Assembly: GCA_944381235.1 (NCBI GenBank)
Contig: CALWKI010000045.1
Span: 1 to 43,345 of the forward strand
Length of the DNA: 43,345 nt
Direction of reading: 5' to 3'
Origin: an uncultured Clostridia bacterium
GTDB lineage: Bacteria; Bacillota; Clostridia; Christensenellales; UBA1242
Positions within the stretch are counted from its first letter, which is position 1; each line of letters opens with the position of its first letter. This document shows, piece after piece, positions 42,701 through 43,345 of the stretch. Under the pieces are notes generated by a model that was given only the letters and a program-made list of their open reading frames with translations, made no database searches and had not been told where the DNA came from. The translations under genes and the position numbers were made by a program.

Positions 42701-43345
42701 AGATAATAGCATTATTTATCTAACGGCAAGTTACGATGATAATATTTATGTTTCCTTCAACTTAAATGGCGGTATTTATGACGGAAATGACTATATTGTT
42801 CCAAAAATTTTACAAAAGGACGGTTTGAAACAATATGTTGAAATCCCTGCGTCATCTTCAGGTCCTGCGGGAATTGGGCCTTCAAAATGGGGGTATGATT
42901 TCCTCGGCTGGTCAAAAGATTATCAAAATTATGATGAATATGAACTTGCGGGCGAGCCTTCGTCAACCATAATTGAGTCGCAAGAGGGAGCGTATAATTA
43001 TTATTTTGAAGACGAAATAACTGAAGATGTGACTTTGTACGCAATTTTTAAGCCAAGAGTAACTACATTTAGATTTTCAAATATTCAACGTGCAGGTGAT
43101 GACACAAGTGTAGTTGGTGAATCCTTTGAAATAGAAGTTGAATATGGGGATACTCTTGTTATGCCTTCGCTTAGTGATGATATAATAGGTGAAAATGGTA
43201 GCCCAATATCTTCGTGGAAAGGGACAAATCAAAATGACATTTTCCTTGGTTGGATGATTTATGACGGGAATGTAAATCCTGTAAATTATTCAAGTAGTGA
43301 CGAGTACATTCTTAGAAGCGATAGAGATTTTGCAACATTTACTAG
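33780..43345 (+). CDS. giant membrane-anchored surface protein with InlB B-repeat-like (Flg_new) units, runs off right edge
   Basis: Starts at ATG 33780, with AAGGAGGA nine bases upstream. The frame is open to the window end, more than 3,188 codons. Residues 1-120 are asparagine/proline-rich and cytoplasmic, with two VPPIVGG repeats (about 65-81) and a lysine cluster just before one membrane helix (about 122-145). There is no cleavable signal, so the N-terminus stays inside and the rest is outside. From residue 150 on it is acidic and beta-rich, built of repeated units that end in GW...LYAxW-type motifs (for example IGWTYKDG, MGWVRTADSE, VGWKNGDE, LGWSKD). I count at least 14 GW motifs by eye. 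These resemble Listeria-Bacteroides InlB B-repeats, found in adhesins. The C-terminus is not visible. Confidence 0.85.
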   Translation, partial: MSDTRDDINNNPNENRVNVNNPSGLSAGSNNLSPGANSSMPKTNSQVPPLKGTPPIKSSTPGRGVPPIVGGFKGVPPIVGGVPSQKPSTVKSEEVEEEVDSALENLEESPQNKKPKSKKKKNIALLMIFLALLACGGIVLGIFLAPEREYIIRFEGWYTQVEPLTISGGEVFTPPVMEDVLNDSGEVVLDFIGWTYKDGRDYTPVIVSSDLTLYAKYEAKDITTTFVMQNLYSERQNQYIYLTSTTTKFFDEEIVLGDLVEGIVNFSDEEYNGFSNVKEYNLSQGSIGNQINGVTIDAYIEFLSNYYNLATFTILGEEDGLGAQSNMETPMQDSVVVVGFEPKNVTIVFDDNLESIKNSYSSDDDYNEGDFNLENSNYQVTFGEDFVFPSFSEFWDINARNHDFGGWSLIDPELDEDGNITNANFGVGDTYVEIGDSVRVNREFLHDQTVITVYAIWEQGTTDLVIYTDYSSDASIETSVSIGVSRPLKEWAEDNIGDIEREGYALVGFNTKSDGTGARLNLDTDISGGMDSLYYNRELGAIVLYAVYRKIVEETYIDINDDEIDRVLIDGTTLDESVYDLRLNEGYVSDKEDEGYKYTLEDSISITFDDETRRYTITNLLVDSYINLPNFSRENYLLSSFLINNNIYTMTGQEENDKYVLREQDVTANATLELDARWEGVDYVFNIAGFEGQNRQINIKYGERLGIIVDYEFVDNEGVLSLEIYDGEAQEEIELVTFERMGHTFNYFTNNDVEVQTSFLSNFVVNKNFNEIVADWTICTYDVIFYLQGGSYEYRDDGLGLTNFYTIEDVEYGTTLNFAQMSNPVISSVTKLGFNLMGWVRTADSENLDYSYDETEITITNDLELFAVWQEARKITLYLDYLESQEVVLYTDRNGQFTLTGREFYGYEFSLFSSSPDGDMLAQSYHTSDTPQDYELSIDLELYAMWAELTFNNGDKDGTFVESGEAPQSFYVTNKINNIALPNNTFTPTMYYQFVGWKNGDEIYSSSFDINLDKTELDGASENYVEIPFSASWDYKNVLVRVFFDEEGVSTRADLEVYASVDSETGNRVLALSNYRFPSKINHQIDYIYDSNSARYITDEERESLSVVLNIPNPDETLENMEYVENSHFVYTIYTKWKYTLSFESYEGSAYQSATRYVGSKYYEGNDTTNIPMLTTSGVNNIYYDDYVLPSVGSSQGEDTINFAVDKRTFSYWTSDDYEGNLASGSTITLTKDTTFTANWVGTSYTINVIDDDGVSGNNQTINIENGQDIQYGESYDLSSLITLAVDRRLVESSYYKYVARFVYEYEIIISETEKTTYRVEFDLDDTIVFATLEGGESGGFILNDDLDDDEIDIHIEWEEVKYEINLNLNSTEGLATWDITKENLPSNAVINSDNTIITYTTTYNEVRSGETGLVLNYLGLTLTGYRVNGFSGINGMVEDTPVQNEGGEITHYLYHFVGTAEEFDTYDKTLSIDWVKTLSVSINLNGGEVASEVPTTYVIDIDETGNATLNLEEFTITRDGASFVGFYYSNSSDSLKQFSSYNAYTEENGFTLNLDELISFGEIVITSDDVANFGSTQNSSITLYAIFVATGRFTTDRDVVGFYVPMVEDMTESTLNSFSVEFFVGVELSLEDLMGYYFELEGTDAYIPNGWQENRQVVYQKVVTSDFTLSAVWAQSNITIYFKDYDGSDFEIGELSFSAAAGASVNLNYYFTNAQGVTRLPELYGYNFIGWSDDLGENLISSTSDKFVYDSENLYSIPTSSTSVYAVYERAEVRITYDPTETIGVSLPQGMIVDTGIEFSSSYLVRNDTGYTREYFNLDGFSLTRGAVVAISESITINNDLADYLVETTQNDKKIYSLTLYAVWTRQTKEITINLNGGTFYNNGVDGDLEAFYDAINSQNLQSVTINSNSIVIRAFIGLDEIYSIELPTREYFARSNYEFEKISLSGGNGEDVSGTSVPCRDTVGVTYEVGWLEIITLRVYANRNSSDEENTGDEIRVVYGNALNFDYVSKAITDYSSTSSSGRIEYDIEFTKDNYSLSAFTSSPQGGVVYSGNVTFNWDNFVNSSGVVNIYCQWVGNNYSIEIRANDNDLDPSSMTVIRADNLVYGSGIKLGNYYTDTSRIDGDVGYSFSYIADEFGNHYSLDDMFNPETIGEDIPSSQVFVFNVYWEEKEFNVTYNFGSGVYVNEDNEQVYSVTETYLYKSSVNVLNANESNTIHNEDLNREVIHALYKFDHFTTSSIEYDESGTFTMPNHDVVFDAVWVNNEIVLVVDATGSYYKEEDQIVGNGHFEGGQYENISFEGINNSRMVVSNINIGDIIDLSTLPQPINTGYDFNYLHLLGYTGEGVFDVVENTFNTLEKTDSFEINSNVISSTAGYDLESIWSEERNAFVIYFTTNWTADSYVITYSTLTPKVENGYPFDASGIVTNIDGLLSVVDFGQATTLAGAMTLNGWRQIGWSVSNNFDEQRLPGNAFYFGNELGDDTNNMVDEVARVYNFELDENNQITLYGIWEQESFNITISDGEQNGNIIVNNNSGQNSVVVEYQFDEEAKLSDLLTRNQITLNPYSYDGVYSYPTHFSYMSTEGEETIIYLDDMLKFCLAPQGFINGEDFDSDNVNLTVVYEEVSYAIHFNLQGGRLAYNSSKLFAEYDEETGMYTLEGEVLYSKLSSGFKIDSYFDVKEDAITKEDEDIVYTFAGWAIQGVEPLEVSILKGEDFKFVFNEGQNVQDILYPENNYVFEFYAVYNDKLVTIDGGNGSVIVPNEETDVDGQIWTSLDYDVYTYSYYGASLSITEELYRLFALTNYHVDIDSMPDSLIVGEDASDNTIEIIWLGNTRYVVLDSYYTDGSGEFTSGELLVDDSFITNEFKILTTDNSEYYGYKEVSSPSAENYAYIYNNVTDESSFELYNSDTDYAEGTRFYELVTNRALIIKTRYGVTINDLSLVTVTNVPSDKIFSGWMDSYGVYSNVPLVVEGEDNSIIYLTASYDDNIYVSFNLNGGIYDGNDYIVPKILQKDGLKQYVEIPASSSGPAGIGPSKWGYDFLGWSKDYQNYDEYELAGEPSSTIIESQEGAYNYYFEDEITEDVTLYAIFKPRVTTFRFSNIQRAGDDTSVVGESFEIEVEYGDTLVMPSLSDDIIGENGSPISSWKGTNQNDIFLGWMIYDGNVNPVNYSSSDEYILRSDRDFATFT

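Noticed and set aside
33780..43345. Phage tail or toxin identity for the giant frame
   Set aside because: The GW and LYAxW motifs and the single N-terminal membrane helix fit B-repeat surface proteins, and no phage or toxin neighbour gene is present.

Overview
The window reads as chromosomal DNA of an AT-rich, low-GC Gram-positive bacterium, most likely an uncultured member of the Clostridia. The clearest taxonomic marker is the SCIFF peptide and its radical SAM maturase (8369-9971), a pair known mainly from Clostridia. AGGAGG-type ribosome binding sites and SigA-like promoters are easy to see. I see no tRNA, rRNA, CRISPR array, transposase or phage gene. I read 26 complete genes plus two that run off the ends.

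Layout. 1-101: start of a galE-like epimerase. 188-670: dead LURP/Tubby-like gene with two nonsense codons. 716-1153: small membrane protein. 1359-2399: alanine racemase. 2513-6748: GT8 glycosyltransferase, LPLAT-like acyltransferase and a BaiCD/FadH-type flavin oxidoreductase, all on the minus strand. 6914-8326: Orn/Lys/Arg decarboxylase that may be read from a leaderless mRNA. 8369-9971: scfA and scfB, separated by a terminator-like hairpin. 10092-12650: YfhO-like membrane protein. 12882-14370: MarR regulator and DegV/FakB-type fatty-acid-binding protein, with FabT-box-like palindromes between them. 14515-18496: ABC ATPase, permease and argS as one minus-strand operon. 18703-19428: two orphan small proteins. 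19625-22339: YdjG-like zinc-ribbon protein, YdjI-like SPFH protein and a small membrane protein. 22625-24519: phosphohexomutase and dut. 24582-25574: unknown membrane-anchored protein with an internal 88-residue duplication. 25687-29153: DUF1015 protein and Tex. 29295-32932: heterodimeric ABC exporter. 32933-33779: AT-rich gap. 33780 to the right end: a giant open reading frame of more than 3,188 codons encoding an N-in membrane-anchored surface protein with InlB B-repeat-like (Flg_new) units.

How the genes fit together. Much of the window concerns the cell envelope: UDP-sugar, D-alanine, glycosyl and acyl transfer, YfhO, fatty-acid binding, SPFH membrane stress, ABC export and a giant adhesin-like protein. 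The rest is housekeeping (argS, dut, tex).

Most unusual points. The SCIFF maturase has lost the GGEP SAM-binding motif, replaced by T-rich codons. Tex carries an in-frame TAA between its ribosome binding site/ATG and its intact body. The tubby-like gene has TGA and TAA nonsense codons. None of the 26 complete genes ends in TGA. Two orphan gene families (18703-19428 and 24582-25574) have no function I can name. Promoter, operator and repeat calls were made by eye.
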